A stretch of 64,000 nt of DNA from Komarekiella delphini-convector SJRDD-AB1 (GCF_014831675.1 NZ_VJXY01000015.1:62001-126000); one strand, 5' to 3'; positions 24,701-35,000 are shown, numbered from the stretch's first letter. The notes: a model not told the origin generated them from the letters alone. Numbers and translations are program-made.

Positions 24701-27148
24701 AACACTTTCAAAAAGTGCTTCTGCTTGCTCAAAATTCGTGTTTAAGTATGCTGTTTCTATTGTCTCTGTGTGCAGAAAAAGAGTTAATTTATAATGTTTA
24801 TTCCAACTATCATCTGCGAGCATTTCTAAACCTATCTTAAAAAAATTGAGAGCAGATTCATAAGCAGCTGAATCCTTGGCTTTGCATCCAGCTATGAGAT
24901 TCAATTGAGCTAAATTATATCTTTCTTCTTGTAAGACTACTAATTCAGCACCGATATTTAAGTGGTTAACAATATCAAATATTTTTTCTTCTAGTAAAGT
25001 TTGGTCTATATTCCTTAAAAGTAATCGACCAATTTTTAGGTGAACTTCATTTTTTTGAGCATCGGGAATCAAAGCATAAGCTGCTTGCTGTACACGATCA
25101 TGCAGAAATTGATAATCAATTACAAAATCATCAACTTGATCTAAAAGCTGTGGTAGTTTGTAACCATCATCTAGAGGCAAAATTAGACCATCTTGAAGTG
25201 CTTCCCAAAGGTCAATTGCTGTAGCTTTTCGAGATTTCTCATTAATAACGGATAATACATCTAAATTGAACTGACTACCAATACAGGCAGCTAATTTTAA
25301 AGTTTTTTGTGTAGTATTATGCAACTTTTTAATTTTGCCGATCATTAATTCCACAACATTATCAGTAATTCCTATCTCTTGTATTTGACTAACTTCCCAC
25401 TGCCAACGACCTATATTAAAGTCAAATAAAAGTAGATTTTCTTGATAAATAAAATTGAATAACTGAGTTAAAAAGAAGGGATTACCACCAGTTTTATTAA
25501 ATATTAACTCTGCCAATGGTTTAACTCTTTCCAAATCACATTTGAGGGTGTCAGTAATCAATTGATATACATCAGTGATTTTTAAAGGCTGACAAATAAT
25601 TTTTTTGATAATGATATCAGTCTTTTCAATCTCTTGCAACATCAATATTAATGGATGGGTAGTATCGACTTCATTATCTCGATAAGCTCCAATCATTAAT
25701 AAATATTGACTATCGGAATCTGTAGTTAATAACTGAATTAGTTTAAGTGAAGCTAAATCTGCCCATTGTAGATCATCCAAGAAAAGAACTAACGGATGTT
25801 CTTTTTGAGTAAACACACTTATAAACTTTTGAAAAACTAAATTAAAGCGATTTTGAGATTCTGTAGCCCCTAATTGTGGCACTTCTGGCTGTTTGCCAAT
25901 AATCAATTCCACTTCAGGAATGACATCAATAATAATTTGAGCATTAGGAGCCAAAGCCATTAGTAGCTTTTGTCTCCAAGCAGCTAGCTGTGCCTCGCTT
26001 TCTGTCAACAATTGTCGTGTCAATTCTTGCAGAGCTTGAATTAGAGAGGCATAAGGAATATTCCGCTTAAACTGCTCAAATTTACCTGTGATAAAGTAGC
26101 CTCTTTTTTGTATAACAGATTTATGAATTTCACTCACCAATGCAGACTTACCAATTCCTGAATAACCAGCAACTAGTAACAACTCTTTTTTACCTTGGTT
26201 TACTTGTTCAAAGGCAGACAATAAAGTATCTATTTCTGCTTCTCTACCATATAGTTTCTCTGGAATTTGCAGTTGGCTTGATTGATCCTGTTTACCAACT
26301 TCAAAATTAGATATTTGAGTAGTTGTCTCCAGTTGATTGAGACAATTTTCCAGGTCAGTTTTAATACCAAAAGCACTTTGGTATCTATCTTCAGCAGTTT
26401 TGCTGAGTAACTTCATTACAATTGCAGAAATCACCTGGGGAATCTCAGGCATTAACTGATTTACTGGTACTGCCTGTCTTGCAATATGACAGTGTACTAA
26501 TTCCATTGGATCAGTGACATTAAAGGGTAGTCTACCTGTAAGCATTTCATAAAAAGTGACTCCCAAAGAATAGAAGTCTGTGCGATAATCAACTGACCGA
26601 TTCATTCGTCCTGTTTGCTCTGGAGACATATATGCCAGAGTTCCTTCGAGCAAATCAGGATTACTAAGTTTAGGCTTTTCTTTGGATAGAAGAGATGAAA
26701 TAGAAAAATCAATAACTTTAACTTGATGTACTTCCTTATTAACAAGAATATTTTGCGGTTTAATATCTTTATGAATAATGTAATTTTGATGTAATTCACC
26801 TATAGCTTGAGTAATATTAATTCCTGTTTTGAGGAAGTCTATTACTTCAAAATTTTTATTTTTAATAACATTGTAAAGAGGTAGACCATCAAAGTTTTCC
26901 AAGATTAAAGCTAAGCTATTATTATATTTTTCTAACTTGTAAGCTTTAATAACCCCTTTGATATTTAAATTTTTAATTAGCTCATATTCATGTCTCAATC
27001 CTGCAAGATCTTTCAAGTCAGGATACTCTATTTTTAATAATTTAATAACTACTAATTTCTTGTCTACATTTCTTCGTGCTCGATAAACGGCGGTCTTTAT
27101 TTCATCATAAATTAGTTCTAGAATTTGATAGTTAGATAAGTTAATCAT
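21797..27148 (-). CDS. Hybrid Ser/Thr kinase - ATPase - GAF - histidine kinase (HstK type)
   Basis: 1783 residues from ATG 27148. In order: a Ser/Thr kinase domain at about 7-270 (HKDIKPQN catalytic loop near 126, DFS instead of DFG near 147, MSPEQTGR); an AAA/STAND-type predicted ATPase from about 300 (P-loop GYSGIGKS at 328-335, later LFLDDLQWAD); a long TPR-like helical region to about 1290; a GAF domain at about 1311-1466; a coiled linker; and a histidine kinase with H-box VAGVAHEINNPVTF near 1526, N-box NGIDAL, and G boxes DNGTGMS and GQGTGLGLS. Such fusions (HstK family) are typical of filamentous cyanobacteria. The signal and partner are unknown; the kinase has HKD and DFS changes but keeps the catalytic Asp and Lys. 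It is downstream of the FAD oxidoreductase on the same strand. Confidence 0.92.
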   Translation of the reverse strand: MINLSNYQILELIYDEIKTAVYRARRNVDKKLVVIKLLKIEYPDLKDLAGLRHEYELIKNLNIKGVIKAYKLEKYNNSLALILENFDGLPLYNVIKNKNFEVIDFLKTGINITQAIGELHQNYIIHKDIKPQNILVNKEVHQVKVIDFSISSLLSKEKPKLSNPDLLEGTLAYMSPEQTGRMNRSVDYRTDFYSLGVTFYEMLTGRLPFNVTDPMELVHCHIARQAVPVNQLMPEIPQVISAIVMKLLSKTAEDRYQSAFGIKTDLENCLNQLETTTQISNFEVGKQDQSSQLQIPEKLYGREAEIDTLLSAFEQVNQGKKELLLVAGYSGIGKSALVSEIHKSVIQKRGYFITGKFEQFKRNIPYASLIQALQELTRQLLTESEAQLAAWRQKLLMALAPNAQIIIDVIPEVELIIGKQPEVPQLGATESQNRFNLVFQKFISVFTQKEHPLVLFLDDLQWADLASLKLIQLLTTDSDSQYLLMIGAYRDNEVDTTHPLILMLQEIEKTDIIIKKIICQPLKITDVYQLITDTLKCDLERVKPLAELIFNKTGGNPFFLTQLFNFIYQENLLLFDFNIGRWQWEVSQIQEIGITDNVVELMIGKIKKLHNTTQKTLKLAACIGSQFNLDVLSVINEKSRKATAIDLWEALQDGLILPLDDGYKLPQLLDQVDDFVIDYQFLHDRVQQAAYALIPDAQKNEVHLKIGRLLLRNIDQTLLEEKIFDIVNHLNIGAELVVLQEERYNLAQLNLIAGCKAKDSAAYESALNFFKIGLEMLADDSWNKHYKLTLFLHTETIETAYLNTNFEQAEALFESVIQHSKNILDRVKVYEKKIQYYISQTRMREALNINLAVINMLGVSLSTAPPDDLIIEDLAHLPEMTDANKLAAMRMLRTALPPAYFVEPTLVPLISFTLVNLCFQYGNSSLASHAYASYGLVLCGYLQDIESGYQFGKLSLKVLAHFDAKELKCKVYGLFNIFICHWKEHIQETIEPLQDGLKVALEVGDMEYAGYNGILACWHSFFTGENLGILDRRIHPYITLAHKIKQDHFIFSVRILKQMIFDLTSELKNNFYLEGESFNELMMQKLAGNNTATFFAYLAKTIVYYYFKIYTQSVENAKLAQKYEAAVAGTVHLAQYTFYQSLALLALYPYQFSESTLNNEIEFREALEKVEVNQRQLEKWAFHAPVNNQHKYDFVEAEKARVLGQTLVAMEYYDRAIRGANSSGYTQEEALAYERAAEFYLTLGRNEFASLYMTKAYYGYVRWGAIAKVKDLDLRHPDLIAKVSKIDQVGLINTNITASTANTKASGLDLITVVKASQALSEEILLDNLLEKLMKIVIENAGAQTGFLILEKEGKLFIEAKAVVDKDELVVGQSILVKTSQQLPISVINYVERTKEDVVLTDASSDGRFAIDPYIAKNKLKSILCTSIIHQGKLIGLVYLENNLTAGAFTPDRLQILKLLSSQAAISLENAQLYTNLEEKIAERTKELNENNLRLKQTLHELKLTQAQLIQTEKMSSLGQMVAGVAHEINNPVTFIHGNLAHIDEYMNNLLTLIDLYQEIYPNTAPGIDEFLLNIDFDFMKEDIPKTLSSMKIGTQRIREIVLTLRNFSRLDEADMKPVNIHEGIDSTLLILQSHLQTKSGHPAIQIIKDYGDLPQVECYAGLLNQVFMNVLVNGIDALGKFNQERTAAEISKNISTIKIRTQVVNSDWVAISIKDNGTGMSADVKQRLFDPFFTTKPVGQGTGLGLSISYQIVVDKHHGKIECISEPGKGAEFVIEIPVRQK

Positions 27149-27203
27149 GGCTAATAGTAGTATTCGAGATGGATTTTGAGGCTAATAAGAAAAGCCCTAG
27201 CAT

Positions 27204-27257
27204 AATCGATACATTCACAAGGTTAGTTTTAAGGCTGACTTTGTAAGTGTATCGATT
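27204..27257. promoter_or_regulatory. 17-bp inverted repeat upstream of the hybrid kinase
   Basis: The arm at 27204-27220 (AATCGATACATTCACAA) pairs with 27241-27257 at 15 of 17 positions around 20 bases. It lies 56 bases before the kinase start and 88 after the oxidoreductase stop. It could be an operator or a terminator; no U-tract is present. Confidence 0.4.
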
Positions 27258-27344
27258 GTACAGCTAGTCTAGGTTTTGGCGATCCAATTAGTTATTAATT
27301 CTGTTCAGATTATCAAAATTACATAATTGACATTCAACGTATCC

Positions 27345-29666
27345 TTATAGCCAAGAATCCCACTCACGAATGATTTCCTTTGTATACTTAATCTGAAACC
27401 GTTGCTGTAAAATCGATCGCGTCGCTTGCATTGCTGACATCACCGTAGCCTCAACGCACCCAGAATTATAACCGTTATTGATCCAGTCACCTGCTAAGTA
27501 AAGATTTTCAAACCCAGATTCATCAGTTTTGAGACGATATTTAGTACTTCCAGGCACAGAAAGCACATAGCGCTCTGTAGGATTGATGTTAATTCGCCAG
27601 TATTGAGCATCAAACCGTTCGACCCCTTGACGATTTTGAAAATCTACAAGCAAATCCCAATTCAAACCTTGAGGGTTTTCTGGGAGAGTTGCATCAGGCC
27701 AAAGATGTCCAATATGATTTTTGAGGAAATTAATCGCTTGTTTCTCGATTTTTTTCTGTTCTTGTGCTGGAAAACCATATTCAGTGTTGGGAGGAAGTCC
27801 TGGGTCTGCAATTACGCCGGTGAAATAAGCAACGTTATAAGGATAGTGCTCAGAAGGCCAGTTCTCTCGTTGAAGTAACTCGCTCATATCTGCATAGACA
27901 TCGAGAGGTTCAACATAAGCACCTAGTACGGGACTGGACAATTTCCATCCTAATTGTGGCAAGGTAGGCTTGAGCCATAGCTGTCCGCCTTGAGTGGTAA
28001 CAGTTTTGACCTGAGTCACCATATCGCACCATTTTTGATGAGCCGGATTTTTCTGAGCATGAATTAGTTCATCACACAAAGAGGGTAAAGCGGCTATGGA
28101 AATGCCAAGAAGTACAATATCAAAGTCGCCATTTTTGGCACTGAGGGTAAATTCTTCTACAGGCTGCCATGGTGTCCAATATGACTCCAAGTTAATGTCT
28201 TTGTCTTGGAGCTTTTTAGCTTCTTCATCTACAATCTGATCGTAGAGAGGCTCACTGGGCCAACAAAGGAGGTCTTTAACCTTAATGAGCGGTTGATATT
28301 CCTGCTCTGAATTTTTTAAGTTAATCTGGCGAGCCATTGTAATACTGGCTATGGACTTTTGTTCTTCGTCTAAGTGTAACTGCTTGGCGATATGGAAGAA
28401 TTTAAATTTCACACCTCGACGCTCTAACACTTTATAGAGTGGAGCAATAACAGTATCACCCATCCCTGCTTGCATTTTCCACATGATCGCACCGTTGTAC
28501 TGGAAAATGATCGTTGTCAGGATACGAATGGCTGTTCCTGCTGCTAATTGTGGCTTAGCAACATTACCTTCTGGAAACCCATAAACGAGATCGTATAAAA
28601 CTCGAACAAACGCAGAATTGACACTTGCTTCCCGCGCTCCGTGTTTTCGTAGCCACTCCTTATAGTCATACTCATCTAAACTATCTAGGGAGCGATAATA
28701 AATTACCTCATCTACAAATAGACCCCGGATGTTTGCTAGTGCAAGGTCAATCAGTGTTAAGCGCCACATAGTATGAGCATTTAGCTCAATGTTGGCTTCT
28801 AGTTGGCGGTGCAAGTGTTCTGTAAATCGCTCTATAAGCCTCAAAATTAGCTGGCGATGTTCACGTCTGTGAGTTTTAGGATTATTGGGAAGTAATTGAG
28901 CTAGGTTATAAGCAAGATTCAAAAACACTTCTTCGGAACTAAAGTCAAGTCTCTCTAAGATTGTTCTAATATCTTGGTTGATGTTCCCAAGCCATGCTCC
29001 CCAGTGGCTAGGTTCTTTAAGTAATAACTGAATGAACTGGTCAGAAAGTTGCAAGATGCCGCCATCACAGAGAAATTCGAGCACCTCTTTGCCAAATGCC
29101 ATCTGTTGAGTGAAAGCTTCTAAGCAGCCTGGATTCTGAGAATAGCTACTCATAGGCTGGAACTGCTTACATTCTGTATAAATTTGCAGAACGAATCTAA
29201 TATTTGTACAGATGTGCTTCCACATTGAACAAGTACGACCGCCTTGCCAGGGAACTAAGGAATTTGTCGGAAAGTCGAAGGGTAAGTTTATCCAATGCTG
29301 ATTGATGTATTCTTCTAAAACAATCAGGCTGTGGGGTTTGAATGCATCTTCTATGGTGCTAAAAGGCCCATTGCCTCCCAACTCGTCATAGCATTGCTTG
29401 AGCAAACGAAAGGCATTCTCATAGAATCCAAAAAAAATGTGCAACCCATGTTCTTCAATGCGGTAATCAGGCTCATGATAATGTTCATGGGGTTTAATAT
29501 TACGTCCGCTTGCACACTTTCCTCCTAAGCGCCAACCCATTTGATAAATAGTAATCTCGTAAAGACTTTCCCACCCTGGCTGGCTTGTTAATTCATAGGC
29601 TGTGGTTAAAGATGCTATTCCTCCGCCCAAAATAGCGATTTTTTGTAGCTTAAATTTTTCAGACAT
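27345..29666 (-). CDS. FAD-dependent oxidoreductase (amine oxidase/phytoene desaturase-like)
   Basis: 773 residues from ATG 29666. The N-terminus KIAILGGGIASLTTAYELTS is a Rossmann FAD site (GxGxxS), followed by the MGWRLGGKC loop. The C-terminus LYLAGDWINNGYNSGCVEAT is the flavin-closing motif of the amine oxidase/carotenoid desaturase superfamily. It is longer than typical desaturases because of a large mostly helical insert at about 170-420. The substrate cannot be inferred. It lies 210 bases downstream of an acetoacetate decarboxylase-family gene on the same strand, and the two are probably functionally linked. Confidence 0.85.
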   Translation of the reverse strand: MSEKFKLQKIAILGGGIASLTTAYELTSQPGWESLYEITIYQMGWRLGGKCASGRNIKPHEHYHEPDYRIEEHGLHIFFGFYENAFRLLKQCYDELGGNGPFSTIEDAFKPHSLIVLEEYINQHWINLPFDFPTNSLVPWQGGRTCSMWKHICTNIRFVLQIYTECKQFQPMSSYSQNPGCLEAFTQQMAFGKEVLEFLCDGGILQLSDQFIQLLLKEPSHWGAWLGNINQDIRTILERLDFSSEEVFLNLAYNLAQLLPNNPKTHRREHRQLILRLIERFTEHLHRQLEANIELNAHTMWRLTLIDLALANIRGLFVDEVIYYRSLDSLDEYDYKEWLRKHGAREASVNSAFVRVLYDLVYGFPEGNVAKPQLAAGTAIRILTTIIFQYNGAIMWKMQAGMGDTVIAPLYKVLERRGVKFKFFHIAKQLHLDEEQKSIASITMARQINLKNSEQEYQPLIKVKDLLCWPSEPLYDQIVDEEAKKLQDKDINLESYWTPWQPVEEFTLSAKNGDFDIVLLGISIAALPSLCDELIHAQKNPAHQKWCDMVTQVKTVTTQGGQLWLKPTLPQLGWKLSSPVLGAYVEPLDVYADMSELLQRENWPSEHYPYNVAYFTGVIADPGLPPNTEYGFPAQEQKKIEKQAINFLKNHIGHLWPDATLPENPQGLNWDLLVDFQNRQGVERFDAQYWRININPTERYVLSVPGSTKYRLKTDESGFENLYLAGDWINNGYNSGCVEATVMSAMQATRSILQQRFQIKYTKEIIREWDSWL

Positions 29667-29770
29667 GGCTATTTGTCCTTATGTGATAACTGTGAATAGG
29701 CAAACAATCAGCAGACTAATTTGCTGTACTGGCTTTAAACTTGCATATTTACTTGTCAGGTTCGTCCTTT

Positions 29771-29820
29771 GTCATTAGTCATTAGTCAATAAAAAATAAA
29801 CAAATGACAAAAGACAAATT
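29771..29820. repeat. Heptanucleotide STRR pair
   Basis: GTCATTA, GTCATTA and GTCAATA units are followed by ACAAATG, ACAAAAG and ACAAATT in the opposite sense, so the two runs can pair. It lies between the oxidoreductase and the decarboxylase-family gene. Confidence 0.7.
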
Positions 29821-29876
29821 ACGGTTTTAACAAAAATGTGTACAACTTAGATGCGCGTCATCTAATGCAAGTTTGC

Positions 29877-31121
29877 TTATTTCTGTGGTGCTTGCCAAAC
29901 TGTGATGCCATTCTTGAAAGTGAAATCGAAATTGAGCAAAAAAGCTAGCTTGATAGGGATGTGTACTGATTCGCTTGCTGGAGAATATCCTTTGTGTAAA
30001 CCCAAATCTTGGACAATGGGTTGGCTAGCGAAATTATTTATTGTTAACTCAAATTGATCACCGAAATTATCAAAGCCAAAAAGCTGCCCACTATGAAAAG
30101 TTTGTAGTTGCATTGGGGACTCAACCAGTGATTGGTAGCACGCTTTTTTGCTGTTTTCCACATCGCGGAATTGTTTAAGTGTAACAAGAGGTACAACTCT
30201 TTCAATGAGGTAGTCAAGCAAATTGAATGGTAATCCCAAACTAGGGATAACAATCTCACCGTTTTTGTCAAAAAGTAAGCTGGCGATCGCTCTGATTACT
30301 TCTTCAAAATTGTCCCATGTTTTAATTGCTTGATGTTTATCTCCTTGACCGATTCGATTGACTTCTAATAAGCGAGCATTTTTAGCCTTTGTTTCTGGAC
30401 TAAATTCTTTAAATAACAATGTATCTACAGTAAATAAATCTGGTTTTTGATTAATGCTTGGAATCTGAAACTCTCCAAGTTGTTTAAAGATGCCATACAC
30501 TTCTCGTCCTGAAACTAAAGCCGGTGAATTATTCACATAAATGTAGGGCATAAACCAAGCAAGACGCTCTGCAACAAAGAAAGGCCCAATTCTTTTTCCG
30601 ACCACTGTCAACATCCAAAAAATTGCTTCTTCCTCAGCGCTAGTTCCTTTGTTATAATCCGGTGGCTCAATGGAACTTAAGAAGTCTACATTGTTAAAAG
30701 TAAGGACGACATAGTTCATGGCTGGGCGATATTCGATCTCTCCGTTGCTTGGATTGTTGAGATATTTATCGCACACCTCTTGCAACTTTGTCATTGAACC
30801 TTCGATGACAAAGCCATACATTTTTGTCCCTTTGATTTCATAGGGTTGATTAAAAGCCTGGCCATCTGCTCGTTCGATATATTGAGGATATGATGAGCGA
30901 GCACCTCCGCAAAAGTAGGTTTTGACAAAGCTAGCAATGTCTTGCTCCATGTTTTTGCCTTTAACCGCCAGATCTTGAAGTAGTTGATCTGGTTTTTGCT
31001 GGATCTGGGTGAGGTAATTGGTTAAATTTTGCGGTTCTTGAAGTAGTGTACTAAATGCACTCATAGCACCTAGCGCTGTATGAATAGTCTGCATTAGCTG
31101 AGATCGGTTATTGGGATTCAA
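29877..31121 (-). CDS. Acetoacetate decarboxylase-family protein
   Basis: 414 residues from ATG 31121. The C-terminal two thirds carries the acetoacetate decarboxylase-like barrel: NYVVLTFNNVDFLSS, FFVAERLAWFMPYIYVNNSP and VSGREVYGIFKQLGEFQIPS. The N-terminal 100 residues are helical and unassigned. Known family members decarboxylate beta-keto acids through a Schiff-base lysine, but many relatives act on other substrates; I cannot confirm the lysine. It is encoded directly upstream of the FAD oxidoreductase, suggesting a small two-step pathway. Confidence 0.75.
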   Translation of the reverse strand: MNPNNRSQLMQTIHTALGAMSAFSTLLQEPQNLTNYLTQIQQKPDQLLQDLAVKGKNMEQDIASFVKTYFCGGARSSYPQYIERADGQAFNQPYEIKGTKMYGFVIEGSMTKLQEVCDKYLNNPSNGEIEYRPAMNYVVLTFNNVDFLSSIEPPDYNKGTSAEEEAIFWMLTVVGKRIGPFFVAERLAWFMPYIYVNNSPALVSGREVYGIFKQLGEFQIPSINQKPDLFTVDTLLFKEFSPETKAKNARLLEVNRIGQGDKHQAIKTWDNFEEVIRAIASLLFDKNGEIVIPSLGLPFNLLDYLIERVVPLVTLKQFRDVENSKKACYQSLVESPMQLQTFHSGQLFGFDNFGDQFELTINNFASQPIVQDLGLHKGYSPASESVHIPIKLAFLLNFDFTFKNGITVWQAPQK

Positions 31122-31343
31122 AGGTATGATCTATAGAATTCCCAAAAAGTTATCCCAAGTAACAATCTACATATAAAAAAGACTAAATCTTTAAGTGAAG
31201 ATGCAGGCGATCGCTTCGCTGTCTTGCCCTTCAAAGCGCAAAGTGTTCTCAGCATTAATTATCACACTAGTGCTGTTGGTATGTTTTGTGTAGTAAATAA
31301 CACTTTATTACAAATCATACGCAAAATAAAAAATATTGTTGTC

Positions 31344-31738
31344 AGAACTTACGCACTTAGATCCCCCAACCCCCTTAAAAAGGGGGCTTTATAAATTCCC
31401 CCCTTTTGAAGGGGAGCCAGCGCGGTCTTCTCTACTTTGAGGCTGCGCCAAGGGGGTTTCCACGCCACTCCCCACAACGGATAGCGCAGCGTAAAGCCTT
31501 CTCTTCTCCTATCGGAGACACTTCGTGAACGAGAGGCTTCGCCTTAAGCGAAGCCATGCCGCAGGCTTTACGGCATGGCTTCTCTACTTTGAGGCTTCGC
31601 CAACGCTGAGAGCGAGTCTTGTCTGCGACACGCTCTAAGCGAACGAGCGTCGGCAACCTCCGCCTTGGGGTGGCTCCCCATGAGCGACTGGCGTGGGCTA
31701 GGGGGGATCTAGGTTTCAGCCTTCAGTGCGTAAGTCCT
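31344..31738. mobile_element. Composite MITE-like element, copy A
   Basis: Outer inverted repeats with core ACTTACGCACT (31347-31357) and AGTGCGTAAGT (31725-31735) enclose an inner element with AGATCCCCC (31359-31367) and GGGGGGATCT (31701-31710) ends. The interior carries GGCTTCGCCTTAAGCGAAGCC-like and AAGCCATGCCGCAGGCTTTACGGCATGGCTT-like palindromes (near 31528-31583). The interior matches the reverse complement of 61018-61350. There is no transposase; a 74-codon frame inside it is a by-product. The remaining 31122-31343 has nothing clear. Confidence 0.7.
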
Positions 31739-31819
31739 AGTTGTGATAAGTTAGTCATAGTTTTTCAGAGCTAAATTAGGCTATTTCTGAAAATCACTTG
31801 ACTATATACAAATTTAACT

Positions 31820-32002
31820 ATGAGTAAATATAAAATCTTAAAACCTGACCAAAGATATACTTTTAACCAGTATTTCCAGCTACCTAACCCAACAGCAGAA
31901 ATTGTGGCTGAATTTGAATACAGCTATGAGCGTAGAACTTTAGAGTTGCCCAGATATTTTGATGAAATTAATTACTTAGAGTTTAAGAAGTCTATTGAAT
32001 AA
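31820..32002 (+). CDS. Small hypothetical protein
   Basis: 60 residues, ATG 31820. The text YKILKPDQRYTFNQYFQLPN and the charged, aromatic-rich remainder look like the N-terminal part of a longer cyanobacterial protein family, so this may be a truncated remnant. There is no ribosome binding site. It is convergent with the DUF4912 gene and ends just before a shared hairpin. Confidence 0.5.
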   Translation: MSKYKILKPDQRYTFNQYFQLPNPTAEIVAEFEYSYERRTLELPRYFDEINYLEFKKSIE

Positions 32003-32016
32003 CATAACTGAAAGTC

Positions 32017-32050
32017 AAAAAAAATGAGAGAAGCAAATTTTTCTTCTCTC
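32017..32050 (-). terminator. Intrinsic terminator of the DUF4912 gene
   Basis: GAGAGAAG (32026-32033) and CTTCTCTC (32043-32050) form an 8-bp stem. On the minus strand it is followed by eight U residues (complement of the A-run 32017-32024), placing a textbook terminator 31 bases after the stop codon. It may also stop the convergent 60-residue gene. Confidence 0.8.
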
Positions 32051-32080
32051 TTCTTGAGTTTTAGTTAGTAACTCTATTTC

Positions 32081-35000
32081 CTAACTATTTGAAGTTTCTT
32101 GAGAAAACTTCTTATGGATAGTTCTAGTGGGTTCGCCATCAGAAGCTACTGTCATTAGATAGTCAATTAAGCCATCAGAAAAAGGAACACGTAAGTGGAA
32201 AGTACCATCTGGTTTAATTTTGATGTTATGACCACCAAGGGTTACGGTTGTATTTGGTTCTGTTGCTCCGTGGATAATTAACTCCGCATCTGCCACAAAC
32301 CAGGAATCTCCGTGGGGACGACTGAAGATACGAACAATACCTGAACGGGCTATGAATAACCAGCGATGATCATCAGTAGCATAGCCAATTTCAGCCATGT
32401 AGTCGCGATCGCTCACTGGAATTGCCACAAAGCGATCGCGTGTTACTTCTTCACATTCATACTGCTGTACAAGCTGAGGACTCTGATAACTTAAGTCAAT
32501 ATCAGTGACATCGTATAGTCGTACGATCAATTGAGAGCTGCCCTGTTGTCGCAGTTCTTCCTTTTTTGTGTCGGAAACGTACCAAGAGACATAAGCCCAC
32601 TTGGGAGTACGGGGTGTGAGGATAATACTGCTTTCCTCATCTGCATTTACCAGGCTAGAGGCTGATGCGCTGATTAAAGGTGCATTTTCATCTGTGGTAT
32701 CAGTATGCAGAGGACTAAAGATACGAACAATACCTGAACGGGCTATGAGCAACCAGCGATCATCATCAGTAATATAACCAATTTCAGTTATGTAGTCGCG
32801 ATCGCTCACTGGAATCGCCACAAGGCCATCGCTTGTTGCTTCTTCAGATTCATACTGCTGTACAAGCTGAGGACTTTGATAACTCAAGTCAATATCAGTG
32901 ACATCATAGAGCCGCACTACCAACTGGGAACCGCCCTGTTGTCGCAGTTCTTCCTTTTTTGTGTCGGAAACGTACCAAGAGACATAAGCCCACTTGGAAG
33001 TACGAGGTGTGAGGACAATATTGCTCTCTTGCTCTGCATCTACTAAGCCAAAAGCTTCTTCTACTGGTGCATTGTCAACCGTAGTATTACTTGGTGCTTG
33101 TATATTTAATTCAGGAGTCTCTTCAACGCCATAAACGCTAGCCCATGCTCCCATTCCTGCGCCTGCTGCCAAAATAGCATCGCCAGCAAAGTTTGTTGTA
33201 GCTGTTTGAGTGATATCTTTGTTTGTGCTAGGCTCTGCCTGAGATACTTCTTCTGGCACGGCAGTGGGTTCAGCTGCATCTGCCACCACATTTAATATTT
33301 CTTCTGGCAGATCTGGCAATTCGGGAATTGAGGTTGTAACTTCCGCCGAAGATGTTTCTCCTTCGCCAGAGTCTAACGAGGCTAATTCAGCAGAAGTACT
33401 GTTTTCAACAGTCTTATTATTTGCTTGTGTTTCTGAGTCTTTGCCAGTGATGGTAATGTTAGATAAGATGTTTGCTTCGGTATCTGCTGCGAAACTAGTA
33501 TCTTGAGTGATACTTTCTAACCAGTCAAATTCTGCCTGAAGTTCGTCTTCTGTTGGGTCTTGAGTGACTTCTGTATCCCAATAATCTTCTAATTCAAATG
33601 TCAATTCTGATACATCTGGCAAGTCAGGCAGCGAAGATGTTACCTCAGACACTTTTGAAGAATCAGGCTCCAGAATTGAGGCAGGGATTTCAGCCGCAGG
33701 TAATTCTACATCGTCGGTTCCTTCTTCTGGAACATTAGGCAATTGGGGATATAAGTTATTAACGACAGCCGCAGGTGCTTCTATATCCCATGCTTCACTA
33801 GACTTAGGAGGAGTTACCTCGGTATAACCATTTACTACTTTTGTCTCATCAGTTTCTTTGCCGGAAATTGCAGACCACAAAGCGGCTCCTGCTCCTGCTG
33901 CTAAGGAAACACCACCGATTAAGGCTGCTCCTCCATTGCTGATGTTTTTCTCTGAGCCATTGGATGCAACTGAGGCTGTGCTCTCACTGTGGTTGGAAAC
34001 ATTATTTGATTGTGCCAGATTGGATGTTACTTGAGTTTGTTTCTCTGCTAGTTCAGATGGTGTTTGATTATAAATGCTGAAAGAAGTGCGCTCAGGAGCT
34101 TCCGACGTTCGCGGACTTGGTGAATCGGCGCTATCTGATTGAAAGTTCGGGTGTGTTGAGTCAACAGATGTTGCTCCGTTAACGGAAGGAGCAACACTGG
34201 CGTTCAGTGTCGTTGTTGGTATATTTTCTTCGCCAGCCTGATTAGGAGGTGATTCTGGTAGGTTGTCTTCCCTAGTTGACGATAAACGTCTTCCTAGGAA
34301 CCACCAGAGTAACAATCCACCCGTAGCAGTAACAAACAAAGGCAACAGTAACCAAAATGGTGTTTCCCTGTTGACAGCTGGATTGTTAGTAGGAGTCACA
34401 AACGCTTCGCCAGCAGGAGTAGCCGCAGGAGTCACAAACGGCTCGCTAGCAGGAGTATTTGCGTTAGGTGAAACCGTTGCAGCAGGTGTAGCCTGTGCAT
34501 TGGGGGAATCTGTTGTAGAAGGTGTAGCCTGAGTGACTACTTGCGATATGCTTGAGGCGATCGCTTCTGCTTCGGTTGTTCTAGCTTGTTCTATGGCTTG
34601 CTGTCCTGGCGGTGCAAGTGTAAAGCCGAGAAAGCTTGCTACGCCTGGGCTAGGGTTTTTCTTGTAAACGTAAACTAAAGGTTGCGAGAAAGGATATTTA
34701 GGATCATCTGGCAAGGTTTGATGCAGTTTGAGAACTCGCACGCCTTCCAACTTTGACACCTGATTAGCTAGCACATAGCTAATGCCGTCTTTGCCCAGTT
34801 GTTTGATGATTTCGGCGGTATTATCTTCAGCTAGTTGGGTAGCATTGGAGCCTGTGGCAAATTTAGCGGTTTTGAAGGCTGGATAATCACGAAAATTCTC
34901 GCGAGTATCACTCGTTTCTGGGCGATCAATTACCCGAATCTTACCCGCTGATCTGCCTAGTTCCGACCAGTCTGTAATTCTACCCCGAAAAATCCGCGCG

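Noticed and set aside
31432-31656. 74-residue frame
   Set aside because: It lies wholly inside composite element copy A; its residues are repeat-derived.
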